From IMG/VR virus record IMGVR_UViG_3300042539_000290, positions 1-37,727 of that record: a DNA stretch of 37,727 bases; one strand, given 5' to 3'. The notes under the pieces were generated by a model that was not told the DNA's origin, ran no database searches, and was given only the letters and a program-made list of their open reading frames with translations. Positions 8,891-16,886 of the stretch are shown here, one piece after another. The number at the start of each line of letters is the position of its first letter. The stretch's first letter is position 1. Position numbers and translations under genes: made by a program. Origin of the DNA: a virus.

Positions 8891-11284
8891 TTATTCGGTT
8901 ATTTGTTCTCTTATTATCATCCATTTACCTACCATGTCTCTTCCCTCTTCAGGTACTAACCCCGTCTTGAATACCGAGTAGGCTACCACCCACTTCGAGA
9001 ATCTCTGACGGGACACTGTCATCTTTGATCGTGGACCATAGTCCGGGTACACATCAATGAAGTCATTGTACAGGTCGTTCATTCTTATTCTTTGGTTAGG
9101 TCTAAGCAAGCTATTGGTCTCGGTGTTCTCTATTAATCCGCACCACTCTATGAAGTCATGACATGTCTCTGCTGACAGTTGGCGTATCTTAAGGTTGACA
9201 AACTTACTCTTAACCAATCCGCTATTCAGGTACCCCTTCAGTGCATTGACCATGTAGTTGTCGAACTCACACCAATCATCATCATTCCAATCACCAAACA
9301 TTAGCTTACCAAACTCATCAAGTGGCGTGAATGATTTGCTGTAGTATTGATGCAACTCCAACTCCCACTTTCTTCTAGCGAAAGAATTACCAGCACCCTT
9401 GATTGCGTAGTTGGTAGTGATAGCAATCTTCGGTGACTTACTGAATGGAATCTTGATTGCGTCCTTGTTCTTCTTCTCCAATGTCAATCCCTCAGTAACT
9501 ACACTGAACAATCTCTCAAAGTCGAAATGTTTTTTCACGTCATCAAACACGAGCACCTGTGTATCGGCACTCACCAATTGATATGCGAACGATCTCTCAA
9601 ACGTAAAAGACTTACCGTCAATGGTAACCACCTTCTTCATTTGGCTTAGAGCATTCATGAACAAACCCTTCCCGGTACCACCCTCTGGGTTGTCACTGAT
9701 GACCTCATCATTGAGGATAACCGCAGGGCAATACGACAAGTTCTTGTACCCATGCAGCAGGAATCCTATGGTAGATTCCATTGATTCAATCCTGTCAGCA
9801 TCACCACCACACACATTGGATATGAATCTCCTGTAGTAACAAGCATTGGTCACGCTACACATAACGAAGTTGCGATCAATGACGTGGTCCTTCCAAACAT
9901 ATCCACCTAAATCCAAGTAGTCAATCGATATCACTTTATCTTTGGTAATCTTTACTGCACAGTTTTTATAGTACAAATACGATGAATCCTTTGTGTCCTC
10001 AATAAAGTAGATATCAATGGTAGAAAGCATAGACAGGAATTCCTCCTTGAAGAATCGGGTGTTGTCAGCAAAGTAATTGTACACCGACACATCATCCAAC
10101 TCAATCAAGTGATTCAACACGAAGTCCTTTATCTCCTTCTCTGAGGTGTGGTCAATCAGGTTATTGGTAACCTTCACGAACACATAGTTCTTGCCACCCT
10201 CCGGGCAGTACTTGTAGAACCCACTGTCTTCCAAGAATTGCTTGAAGTGTATGTGGATTATCTTGATGACTCCCTTATCAGTCTTCATCCAAAATGTCTG
10301 CTTTGAATTCTCCTCTTCTATCTTGGTGAGCACTGATTCAATTACATCGCTATCCAAATTAGAGTCCTGTAGTTGGATGCGTATCTCCTTTTTTGGCACG
10401 CCCCTCCTGACCTTGGCTCTGATCTGATTCACTCTCTCCTCATCCTCGTAATACTTGGTTCCAAACTTCCCTGTGTTTTGATACGCTGAGTCTATCGTTG
10501 TAGCAATCTCATGCAATGGGAAGCTATCGTTGGCGTACCTATTCAACACATACCCAGCGAGACTCTTGTTTATACCGAAGTCATTGAATGCCATGGCAAG
10601 TATGTATGCATTCTGATTCCTTTGTCCCTCCTCCATAGGGAACTTCTTCTCCCACCACTTGATTAAGATATCTACAATCTTATTCTCATCCGTGATGGGG
10701 ATAGTTGGCATGTCTTTAATCTTGTCAACCTCTACATACTCAGTCTCTTCTATCTTATCCCATATCGATGAGTTCTCGTTGATGAAAATCAATGGGTCAT
10801 AAGACTCATAGCAAACCCTTGATAGGTTCTTTGATGTCCTATCAAAGTACATCGAGTTGAAGTACTTGTCAAGGCTATTGAAATAGTTCTGATGGTTCTC
10901 CGGGTCAGCAGGTATCTTCACTAGAACCTTGAGTCCATTGCCTGATGGCGATATAAAAACGCTGTACACATACTTGTTCTTTGATAAGTTCTCTTTGTCC
11001 TCTAGCAGAGCCTTCTGCTTTTCATACCCATCGAAGTCCAAACATATCAACCCAGAGTGTTCGATAAGGGATTGATCGTTGCGTTTATTGAACATACCTG
11101 AAAAGCAAATCGCAGGTAGTTGTTTCTTCAATTCATTTCTGTCATTCTTGTTCTTCTCTAGTCTTATTTTCTTGACCAAATCTTTACTTGATCCATCTTT
11201 TATTCTCTGAAGAATAGAATTTGCGTCCCTAAAAAAGGGCGTTGCGGTATCTTTGATACTCTTGAATATAGTTACTTGATTCAT
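8891..11284 (-). CDS. Primase-SF3 helicase (BT4734-like N-terminus, DUF5906-like helicase)
   Basis: This 797-aa replication protein has two parts. Residues 1-190 match the BT4734/VirE-N primase-like domain: a DFDG acidic motif (83-86), SPSGNGLKV (112-120) and a later segment with RVCYESYDP. The C-terminal half is a superfamily 3-type helicase with Walker A GGTGKG (about residue 535) and Walker B VLVFDDV (about 578), as in DUF5906 phage proteins. Together they would prime and unwind phage DNA at the fork. It is transcribed away from the origin-like block at 11341-11469, which fits an initiator/replicase next to its origin. Confidence 0.85.
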   Translation of the reverse strand: MNQVTIFKSIKDTATPFFRDANSILQRIKDGSSKDLVKKIRLEKNKNDRNELKKQLPAICFSGMFNKRNDQSLIEHSGLICLDFDGYEKQKALLEDKENLSKNKYVYSVFISPSGNGLKVLVKIPADPENHQNYFNSLDKYFNSMYFDRTSKNLSRVCYESYDPLIFINENSSIWDKIEETEYVEVDKIKDMPTIPITDENKIVDILIKWWEKKFPMEEGQRNQNAYILAMAFNDFGINKSLAGYVLNRYANDSFPLHEIATTIDSAYQNTGKFGTKYYEDEERVNQIRAKVRRGVPKKEIRIQLQDSNLDSDVIESVLTKIEEENSKQTFWMKTDKGVIKIIHIHFKQFLEDSGFYKYCPEGGKNYVFVKVTNNLIDHTSEKEIKDFVLNHLIELDDVSVYNYFADNTRFFKEEFLSMLSTIDIYFIEDTKDSSYLYYKNCAVKITKDKVISIDYLDLGGYVWKDHVIDRNFVMCSVTNACYYRRFISNVCGGDADRIESMESTIGFLLHGYKNLSYCPAVILNDEVISDNPEGGTGKGLFMNALSQMKKVVTIDGKSFTFERSFAYQLVSADTQVLVFDDVKKHFDFERLFSVVTEGLTLEKKNKDAIKIPFSKSPKIAITTNYAIKGAGNSFARRKWELELHQYYSKSFTPLDEFGKLMFGDWNDDDWCEFDNYMVNALKGYLNSGLVKSKFVNLKIRQLSAETCHDFIEWCGLIENTETNSLLRPNQRIRMNDLYNDFIDVYPDYGPRSKMTVSRQRFSKWVVAYSVFKTGLVPEEGRDMVGKWMIIREQITE

Positions 11285-11340
11285 ATTGTGGTGTGGTTTA
11301 ACATTTTGTATGGTGTATCGATGTTGCTTTTTTTTATCTA

Positions 11341-11469
11341 ACTTATTATATATTAATATCTATGTTAATTATGTTAATTTAAAAAATGAACTGTAGTAAT
11401 AAATAAAAAGAAAGAGATAGTAAATATATATAGAGAATAGGGAAGATTAGAAAATAACATTTCAACATT
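11341..11469. other. AT-rich origin-like block, copy 1
   Basis: This lies in the 241-bp gap upstream of the primase gene. It holds a palindrome ATATTAATAT (11350-11359), two adjacent TATGTTAA-type repeats (11361-11378), and an about 85-bp conserved block containing AAAAATGAACTGTAGT and AATAGGGAAGATTAGAAAA. The same elements recur in the same order and orientation at 24731-24916. Iteron-like repeats plus a palindrome plus AT richness beside a primase suggest a replication origin; a regulatory region is the alternative. Confidence 0.5.
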
Positions 11470-11478
11470 GATAGGGGT

Positions 11479-11513
11479 AAAAAAAGGGGAGCATATACTC
11501 CCCTTTCTTTTTT
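11479..11513 (-). terminator. Intrinsic terminator (bidirectional shape)
   Basis: A GGGGAG/CTCCCC stem with a CATATA loop (11486-11503) is flanked by an A-tract on the left and a T-rich tract on the right, so it can work on either strand. It lies 12 bp after the stop of the SSB-like gene and would end the leftward recombination operon. Confidence 0.85.
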
Positions 11514-11525
11514 GGTGAATGAAAT

Positions 11526-11846
11526 CTAGAAGGGTAATTGGTCCTCCTCTTGGTCTACAAAGTCCTGTATCTCAGCCTCTTTGAACTGTTGTTCGATGTT
11601 ACTTGGCTTCGGCTTTGGTGTGGAAGCCGGTGTCTTTTGCTCCACTTGATAGGTATCAAGTTCAACATAAGGGTTACCAGTTCTAGCGTACTTGATTTGA
11701 ACATTGACCCAACCATTTTGTTGGTGTTCCTTCATGAATGCTATCGCATCATCGACCTTCATTGAAAGGCGACCTACTACAAACTCGGGGGCTTTCTCGT
11801 TTCTCTTGAAAATAAAGCCGTTGGCAAAGATTTTTTCTTCTGACAT
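11526..11846 (-). CDS. SSB-like single-stranded DNA-binding protein
   Basis: At 106 aa it has a beta-rich N-terminal part, a Pro/Lys-rich linker and an acidic C-terminal tail ending DQLPF. The tail resembles the DDDIPF tip of bacterial SSBs that recruits partner proteins. I infer single-strand DNA binding from this tail and from its place after an annealing protein and an exonuclease. The N-terminal fold is too diverged to confirm by eye. A strong terminator follows. Confidence 0.6.
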   Translation of the reverse strand: MSEEKIFANGFIFKRNEKAPEFVVGRLSMKVDDAIAFMKEHQQNGWVNVQIKYARTGNPYVELDTYQVEQKTPASTPKPKPSNIEQQFKEAEIQDFVDQEEDQLPF

Positions 11847-11857
11847 GTTTTTTAAAA

Positions 11858-12595
11858 TTAAAGTTCTTGGTTAATGTAATGATTGATAATGTCCTCGGAT
11901 GCACCGGGACCGAAGTAACGATTGTAAACTTCGCAAGCTGCTTCCACTTTACGAGCACCTGAGTCGATGAACTCCTGTGATGGGGTGAACTTGCCAAGCT
12001 GTAGAGTTTCTTTGTCAACGACAAGGAAAGTTAGAGGCTTACCAAAAAGAGTTTGGTAGATGAAGCACTGACTGTCGTAGTTGTAAGACTTGGCAGAGTA
12101 TCTGAACTTGTTGATGTCCGCTGTTGTCTTGAGGTCTATGACATGCGTTGGCGTAACGATATCCGCTTTGCCTTTCCAATTGAGATCAAAGAAAGCACCA
12201 ACCTCTGGCACCTCGTATTGATTTCCATCTTGGTATATCATCTCGTAGAAGGAATAGTTTTGCTTGATAGCGGAAGCCCACTTCTCAACTGCTTCAACTT
12301 CTTTCTTGAGCATGCAGAACTGAATGCCCAACTCTTCTAGCTTTGCTTTATACTCCTTGGTTGTGCGTGTTGACACATCAACTATCGGGAAGTCTTGAAC
12401 CTTGTCGGGCTCAAGTAAAAGCTGATGAAACAAACGACCTTCAGCCAAGGCTTTGTCATCCTTTCGAACACGACCATATGCGCTTGGGTTGTTAAGTAAA
12501 ACTCCGATGTCAGAGTTTGACAGGAACGACTTGCCTATCCCACGATAGTATTCTTGGTCGTTTTCAAGCGATTTAAGCAACTCAATCCTATCCAT
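11858..12595 (-). CDS. PD-(D/E)XK exonuclease, RecE/lambda-exo-like
   Basis: At 245 aa it matches the PDDEXK/DUF3799-type phage exonucleases: an early LSNSDIGVLLNNP motif, the catalytic core WKGKAD...VIDLKTT (Asp, then Asp-x-Lys), and a YDSQCFIYQ helix after it. These enzymes resect one strand of duplex DNA 5' to 3' so that an annealing protein can pair the exposed strand. It overlaps the annealing-protein gene by 8 bp, the usual pairing of a phage recombination system. Confidence 0.85.
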   Translation of the reverse strand: MDRIELLKSLENDQEYYRGIGKSFLSNSDIGVLLNNPSAYGRVRKDDKALAEGRLFHQLLLEPDKVQDFPIVDVSTRTTKEYKAKLEELGIQFCMLKKEVEAVEKWASAIKQNYSFYEMIYQDGNQYEVPEVGAFFDLNWKGKADIVTPTHVIDLKTTADINKFRYSAKSYNYDSQCFIYQTLFGKPLTFLVVDKETLQLGKFTPSQEFIDSGARKVEAACEVYNRYFGPGASEDIINHYINQEL

Positions 12596-13286
12596 TGGTA
12601 TCTAATATAGTCTTGATCTCTTTTAACGCAGCAGGAGTCACCGTAAAGCGTTGCTTTAAAATCTTCTCGATATCATCGATTGACTTGCTTTTGTTTTCGC
12701 CTAGCCATTTGACTACTTTGTCCCAGTCTTCGGTGCCTTTCTTGAGTTGTTTATTCACTTGTGCTTCCTCCTTTACTGAGGGAGCCGCTTTTACTGGGGC
12801 TGATACCACTGGCTCAACTTCCGGTAAGTCTTCACCTGCAAAGATGTAGTGTCCCAATCCGAACATGGCTAGGTTCTTTGTCAAGCATCTCATCAAAGTC
12901 TTGTTGATGTCAAACATGTCTGCTGCATCAACGGTCTTGTCGATAAGTATCTTACGACCACTCTCCCACTTGGTTGATTGGTAAGTGTAAGGCTCTGACT
13001 TCATGGGTTTGTTTGCTCCGTCCATAACTGGAAGCCACATCTCCAATGCCTCTCCTTCAATCTCAACCTCGGTCATTACCATGTACCCAAGAGTCTTGCT
13101 GTAGGTGTAAATCTCACCGGTGTTGAGGTCTCTGATGATTCGGTAGCTTGCACTTGGGTAAACCTTCTTTACTTCACCCCATGCCCATGCCCAACTCAGG
13201 TAAGTTAGCCCGTTTTTTTTCTCCACTTTGTCGTTAACATTGATAGCACTCAATGTTTCGAATACTGATTTCTTTTTTTCTGACAT
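12588..13286 (-). CDS. Single-strand annealing recombinase, DUF1071/Sak-type
   Basis: The N-terminal 160 residues carry the family signature LTYLSWAWAWGEVKKVYP and a later DINKTLMRCLTKNLAMFGLG. Members are phage single-strand annealing proteins that promote recombination with an exonuclease partner. After a Pro/Ala/Val linker, a C-terminal segment (about 170-232) resembles a small helical DNA-binding module. It is 232 aa, a typical length. The exonuclease and SSB-like genes follow directly. Confidence 0.85.
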   Translation of the reverse strand: MSEKKKSVFETLSAINVNDKVEKKNGLTYLSWAWAWGEVKKVYPSASYRIIRDLNTGEIYTYSKTLGYMVMTEVEIEGEALEMWLPVMDGANKPMKSEPYTYQSTKWESGRKILIDKTVDAADMFDINKTLMRCLTKNLAMFGLGHYIFAGEDLPEVEPVVSAPVKAAPSVKEEAQVNKQLKKGTEDWDKVVKWLGENKSKSIDDIEKILKQRFTVTPAALKEIKTILDTNG

Positions 13287-13297
13287 ATTAAATTAAA

Positions 13298-13621
13298 TTA
13301 AATTTGGTCTTGTGTCTCAAACGATACAGCTTTTTGTATCCTGCCTACTAGTATTTTGTAGTCGTTGTCTTTCTTTACTTTCTTAGATACTGATTCGATA
13401 CCATGCTTCACTGAAGGGTAGTCTATCTTGTATCCATTCTCATCCATGTATCTTATTATTTCCATGACTGTTATGTCACGCTTGTAACAAAGATAGTAGA
13501 TCAAGTGCCTAGCTGCAACAAGTTCTGTCTTCCGGTTCTTTTTAAATACTTCTGATGGGTCTTGCATACTGAATGTACTGCATACCCATTCTACAAATTG
13601 ATTGAATAATTGTCGCTTCAT
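13298..13621 (-). CDS. DnaA domain IV-like DNA-binding protein
   Basis: Residues 30-97 read like bacterial DnaA domain IV: a basic NRKTELVAARHLIYYL helix, EIIRYM, then DYPSVKHGIESV where DnaA has its DHSTVLHA signature. The ATPase domain of DnaA is absent; the protein is only 107 aa. It could bind an origin or promoter and either load replication proteins or compete with host DnaA. It overlaps the next upstream gene by 4 bp and leads into the recombination genes. Confidence 0.7.
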   Translation of the reverse strand: MKRQLFNQFVEWVCSTFSMQDPSEVFKKNRKTELVAARHLIYYLCYKRDITVMEIIRYMDENGYKIDYPSVKHGIESVSKKVKKDNDYKILVGRIQKAVSFETQDQI

Positions 13622-14004
13622 TTTATTTTATTAAATTTATTATTAGCCTCTGAATTCCATATAAAAGATACGCAATCTTTAATATTGTTAGCCACGATTT
13701 TTGTGTGCATCTCATCTGCTTCGTTGTTGTCGAACACCTCGTACAAGTAAGACCCACTGTCTAACTTCTGAATGTAGTACCCACCAACAAATGCCAGTAC
13801 CAATCTACACTCGGGTCTCAATGGTACAGGGCCACCGAAGTATTCCTGTACGCTATCAACTGTACGCATGGTGTTAGCGAAGTCAGGTTTGGTAACCATG
13901 TAACCTTCGATAACCTTCTGCAAGAACTGAACGGATGCTTTATTTGGTTGCTCTCTCATCTTCTCCTTCAACAAGAGCGCTTCTATCTCTAATTTGGTTG
14001 TCAT
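13618..14004 (-). CDS. Hypothetical phage protein, 128 aa
   Basis: No family is recognised. The ATG at 14004 (MTTKLEIEALLLKEK) is chosen because a TATATTTG box ends 9 nt before it; the longer form would start at a TTG. The N-terminus is helical, the middle is beta-rich (RLVLAFVGGYYIQKL). It is the first gene of the recombination operon. Confidence 0.75.
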   Translation of the reverse strand: MTTKLEIEALLLKEKMREQPNKASVQFLQKVIEGYMVTKPDFANTMRTVDSVQEYFGGPVPLRPECRLVLAFVGGYYIQKLDSGSYLYEVFDNNEADEMHTKIVANNIKDCVSFIWNSEANNKFNKIK

Positions 14005-14013
14005 TGTTTTGTA

Positions 14014-14021
14014 CAAATATA
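14014..14021 (-). promoter_or_regulatory. TATATTTG -7 box for the recombination operon
   Basis: A perfect TAnnTTTG element lies 9 nt before the ATG at 14004. No TTTG -33 element is visible at the expected spacing; the upstream DNA is a run of A and T. Transcription would give an almost leaderless mRNA. Confidence 0.5.
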
Positions 14022-14047
14022 ATAGTTTTTATAATAAAAAAATATAA

Positions 14048-14224
14048 TTATTTTATATTATCTCTAACTTCATTGGCTAGCTCTTCTAGTTCCTGCTTCC
14101 ACTTTGTAACAAGCACTGCATCTTGTGGTTCATCAGGTGTTTCTTCTGTCCATTTACCTATCTTGTTCTGTTCTATCTCTTCAAGAATAGACGATAGTCT
14201 TCTAAATATTTCTTGGTGTGTCAT
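14048..14224 (-). CDS. Small acidic helical protein, 58 aa
   Basis: An acidic, helical peptide (MTHQEIFRRLSSILEEIEQ... to NEVRDNIK) with no recognised family. It is the last gene of the leftward operon whose promoter lies at 17694-17725. Confidence 0.6.
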   Translation of the reverse strand: MTHQEIFRRLSSILEEIEQNKIGKWTEETPDEPQDAVLVTKWKQELEELANEVRDNIK

Positions 14225-14240
14225 AATGATTCAAAGTTAA

Positions 14241-14333
14241 TTAGAATTTACCCTGACCGCAGAATATCATTGCTTTAATTCTTTCCTGCTCTAGCCACTT
14301 GAGTTTGCTAAGTATCTTCTTAATCAGTCTCAT
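14241..14333 (-). CDS. Tiny basic peptide, 30 aa
   Basis: It starts 2 bp after the upstream stop and encodes a basic amphipathic helix (MRLIKKILSKLKWLEQERIK) followed by a short Cys/Gly tail (FCGQGKF). Small peptides of this pattern occur in phage operons, but no function is known to me. The tight spacing is the main support. Confidence 0.5.
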   Translation of the reverse strand: MRLIKKILSKLKWLEQERIKAMIFCGQGKF

Positions 14334-14335
14334 AA

Positions 14336-14725
14336 TTAGAATATAACCTTTGACATTACCATATACTGCATAGCTATATCTATGGGATTAGTAAATACAA
14401 AATCATCATGGTTACCTGACAATATTGCCATCATAACAGCTGGCATTTTCACCGCTAACTTGTTTAGCCTCTTCTCTATATTAGCCTCAGTAAGTACACC
14501 AAGGAACTCATTATGGTCTAGTTTATGTATGACCGGCAATGCGTATCCATGGTCTAGTATGCACTTTACTACAGCGGAGCTGAGTGTTTCGCTCGGCTCT
14601 AGATTGTTTATCATGTCTAGTGTTTCACTTGAGAATGCCATCCAATGTTGGCAGTCACCTTGCTCGATGGCTGATTCAAATATCGAAGCAATCAAGTCGT
14701 TGTCTATTTCTATTGTTACTTTCAT
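14336..14725 (-). CDS. Hypothetical phage protein, 129 aa
   Basis: The N-terminus MKVTIEIDNDLIASIFESAIEQG resembles a short phage protein family of unknown function. The rest is helical with no catalytic motif or membrane segment. It overlaps the upstream gene by 4 bp. Confidence 0.75.
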   Translation of the reverse strand: MKVTIEIDNDLIASIFESAIEQGDCQHWMAFSSETLDMINNLEPSETLSSAVVKCILDHGYALPVIHKLDHNEFLGVLTEANIEKRLNKLAVKMPAVMMAILSGNHDDFVFTNPIDIAMQYMVMSKVIF

Positions 14726-14946
14726 AGTGGTTTGTATATTTTTGTGTTACCGTTGTCAAGGATTTTTATCCTTGGTTTAAATTCATTAAGCGTGCTTTTG
14801 ATGTTGTCGATAAACGACCCTCTCTCTTCATCAGGTAGATAAAGAAGTCTGTCGATAATCTCTTGGACGAATTCTCTTCTCTCGTCCACTGTCATCTTTG
14901 GTTTGAGTTGCTGTTGCATAGCAACAATCTTGGTTCTGTTTCTCAT
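14722..14946 (-). CDS. Hypothetical phage protein, 74 aa
   Basis: A basic, mainly helical small protein (RNRTKIVAMQQQLKPK... NGNTKIYKPL). No family is recognised. It overlaps the next gene by 4 bp and lies 1 bp after the upstream stop. Confidence 0.7.
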   Translation of the reverse strand: MRNRTKIVAMQQQLKPKMTVDERREFVQEIIDRLLYLPDEERGSFIDNIKSTLNEFKPRIKILDNGNTKIYKPL

Positions 14947-14947
14947 G

Positions 14948-15202
14948 TTAATTAAATATTAGTTCTACGGTTACTCTAATGTACTTGTGGTTGTACATCA
15001 TGGTCCAGCTTTGTTTCTTCACACAGTCACAATCACATTCTTCATGATGCCCACACGTCTTTGGTTGTTCGCTTGCTTTCTTGCAGAACATAAGGACTTT
15101 CATTATCCTTTCGTTGGTTACCTTCCCGGGAAGATCCCTCTCTAATACCAACCACTTGTGGTCTTGCTCTACGGTTTTGTATTTGTTGGTCTTACTTATC
15201 AT
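14948..15202 (-). CDS. Cys-rich small protein, 84 aa
   Basis: A cluster CGHHEECDCDC in the middle, plus an earlier FCKK, could hold a metal ion. The flanks are basic. No family is recognised. It overlaps its upstream neighbour by 4 bp. Confidence 0.7.
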   Translation of the reverse strand: MISKTNKYKTVEQDHKWLVLERDLPGKVTNERIMKVLMFCKKASEQPKTCGHHEECDCDCVKKQSWTMMYNHKYIRVTVELIFN

Positions 15203-15702
15203 ATCGTTATTGTTAAGTCTACTATTTCATTGTCGATACTTTTACGCATGCTTAGTATGTAGTCTCCGTTCTCTACCTCAGACAACATGCCGTAGTCATA
15301 TACTGCACCGCCTGATTTAGACGAGTTGGTAATCTTTGACATAGCACAGTACCACAAGTCTCCATCCCGGTGAAGTTCATAATTCTCCACAGGCATACTC
15401 TTGGCTGCTTCGTCATTACGATAGTCGGCATGATCGAATATACCTATCTGACTACTGATGACCGGTATCTCTATCTCTGCTGAACTACTGAGTAATATGC
15501 GTGCGTTCTCGTGGCACGCAGTTATGTACAGTAAGTTCAGGTCGTTGTCATATGTCAGCTCGCCATACCATACGCCCTTGAGTACGTTGACTATGAGTGC
15601 TTCTGATTTGTCTACAGATGGATCGTCTACTACCATCATGCCTGATGTGTTAATGAATTTAGCTTGTGATTTTATCATCGTTTGGTCTTTGTTCTCTGTC
15701 AT
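15199..15702 (-). CDS. Hypothetical beta-rich protein, 167 aa
   Basis: No family is recognised. It is acidic and beta-rich with no membrane segment. The start at 15702 (MTENKDQ) overlaps the upstream gene by 44 bp; MIKSQAKF at 15678 would cut that to 20 bp and is the alternative start. I cannot decide between them. Confidence 0.7.
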   Translation of the reverse strand: MTENKDQTMIKSQAKFINTSGMMVVDDPSVDKSEALIVNVLKGVWYGELTYDNDLNLLYITACHENARILLSSSAEIEIPVISSQIGIFDHADYRNDEAAKSMPVENYELHRDGDLWYCAMSKITNSSKSGGAVYDYGMLSEVENGDYILSMRKSIDNEIVDLTITI

Positions 15703-15952
15703 TACTAAACACCATGTCTATCAATACTTCCGTAGCAATAGCCTCCTTCTCTTCTTGAGATAAATCTAGGTCGTCTGATTTGGTTATGTATGTACAGCCC
15801 ACTACCAAACTTACTAATTTTTCTTCAACTGCTCTCATTACTTTCACTTGCTTGAACGGTTCCATAGTCATGTAAACGTGTCTGCTTTGGAGCGAACCCT
15901 CAATATCCTTGAGGGCTGCTCGCAATAATTTTTCTAGTTCGTGTATTGTCAT
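15659..15952 (-). CDS. Hypothetical phage protein, 97 aa
   Basis: A helical protein with an acidic second half (KSDDLDLSQEEKEAIATEVL). No family is recognised. It starts with an ATGA overlap of the upstream stop. Confidence 0.7.
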   Translation of the reverse strand: MTIHELEKLLRAALKDIEGSLQSRHVYMTMEPFKQVKVMRAVEEKLVSLVVGCTYITKSDDLDLSQEEKEAIATEVLIDMVFSNDREQRPNDDKITS

Positions 15953-16215
15953 ATCTCAATTAATTTATTACCTACCATTTCAAATTGATGGTCACATTCG
16001 GGCCACTCGGTCCAGTACAATTCGTCCTCGTTGTATACCGTGTTGATTATATCAAGGTCGGTTCTGTCTACAAACTCAGGTCGCTCTGCCTTTATGAATG
16101 CAATGAAGTCCGCTTGATACTTGAAGTACTTACCATCAAGGTAGCCATCCCTGTATACAAACCCTTCGTTCATGCCCTCACCTGTGATGTCACACTTTCT
16201 TGCGTATGTTGTCAT
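15949..16215 (-). CDS. Small Cys-containing conserved phage protein, 88 aa
   Basis: It opens MTTYARKCDITGEGMNEGFV, a pattern I recall from small Bacteroidota phage and chromosome proteins whose function is unknown. Two cysteines (RKCDITG and PECDHQF) are the only possible metal ligands. It is acidic and aromatic in its C-terminal half. Confidence 0.75.
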   Translation of the reverse strand: MTTYARKCDITGEGMNEGFVYRDGYLDGKYFKYQADFIAFIKAERPEFVDRTDLDIINTVYNEDELYWTEWPECDHQFEMVGNKLIEI

Positions 16216-16610
16216 AGTAATCCTCCGTAAACAATATCTCCACTTGAATTAATAACCCTGTACCAATAGTCTGATGTGTGTTCTTCAGGCACTGACTTGT
16301 AAACTAGTTGGTGCTCTATTTTTTCTTGCCATAATCCATGGTTTGTGTGTAGGTAGTCAAATACATCACCATCATCTATGGTCTTTGGTATCTCTATTAG
16401 TATCTCAGCCTTTACGATTTGAGTTATCTCGGCTTCAATCCTAACTGTCTTTGTGGTGCCGTACTCATCCTGTATAGCAGCCCTCTCTAATAGTAACTCG
16501 TCTAATTTTTGTTGGCTTGCTGACAATACCAATTGACGTAGCATTTGTTCCTCCATTCCAATTGTCTTTAGGAATTCTTGAGTGATTTCTCCTGTGATTT
16601 TTGTGTTCAT
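16212..16610 (-). CDS. Hypothetical phage protein, 132 aa
   Basis: The N-terminal half is helical and Leu/Gln-rich (LRQLVLSASQQKLDELLLER); the C-terminal half is mixed (YWYRVINSSGDIVYGGLL). No family is recognised. It overlaps the next gene by 4 bp and starts 10 bp after the upstream stop. Confidence 0.75.
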   Translation of the reverse strand: MNTKITGEITQEFLKTIGMEEQMLRQLVLSASQQKLDELLLERAAIQDEYGTTKTVRIEAEITQIVKAEILIEIPKTIDDGDVFDYLHTNHGLWQEKIEHQLVYKSVPEEHTSDYWYRVINSSGDIVYGGLL

Positions 16611-16620
16611 GTTTATGTTA

Positions 16621-16884
16621 TTAGTCTTGTATTAAAAATAAAGTTCCTGCATCGTACCATTCAAAGTACCATCCGTTCTCCTCTACGAGTTCATTCATCA
16701 TGGGATTGATTCCGAATGTGTCGGGCCATCCTTCGTAGTAGTCGAATAGTTCCGGTGTGTCCTCCGCTGAGATCCATAGTCCATCGGTTACATCCATTGG
16801 ATCCTTACCGAAGAACTCGCTGATTGTTCCTACCACACGAGCACCGTGTGATGTCATTAGTTGTTTGATTTCTTGTAGTGTCAT
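16621..16884 (-). CDS. Acidic hypothetical protein, 87 aa
   Basis: A small, acidic, Trp-rich protein (GLWISAEDTPELFDYYEGW). No family is recognised. It lies 2 bp after the Cys-rich 242-aa gene and is probably coupled to it. Confidence 0.75.
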   Translation of the reverse strand: MTLQEIKQLMTSHGARVVGTISEFFGKDPMDVTDGLWISAEDTPELFDYYEGWPDTFGINPMMNELVEENGWYFEWYDAGTLFLIQD

Positions 16885-16886
16885 AG

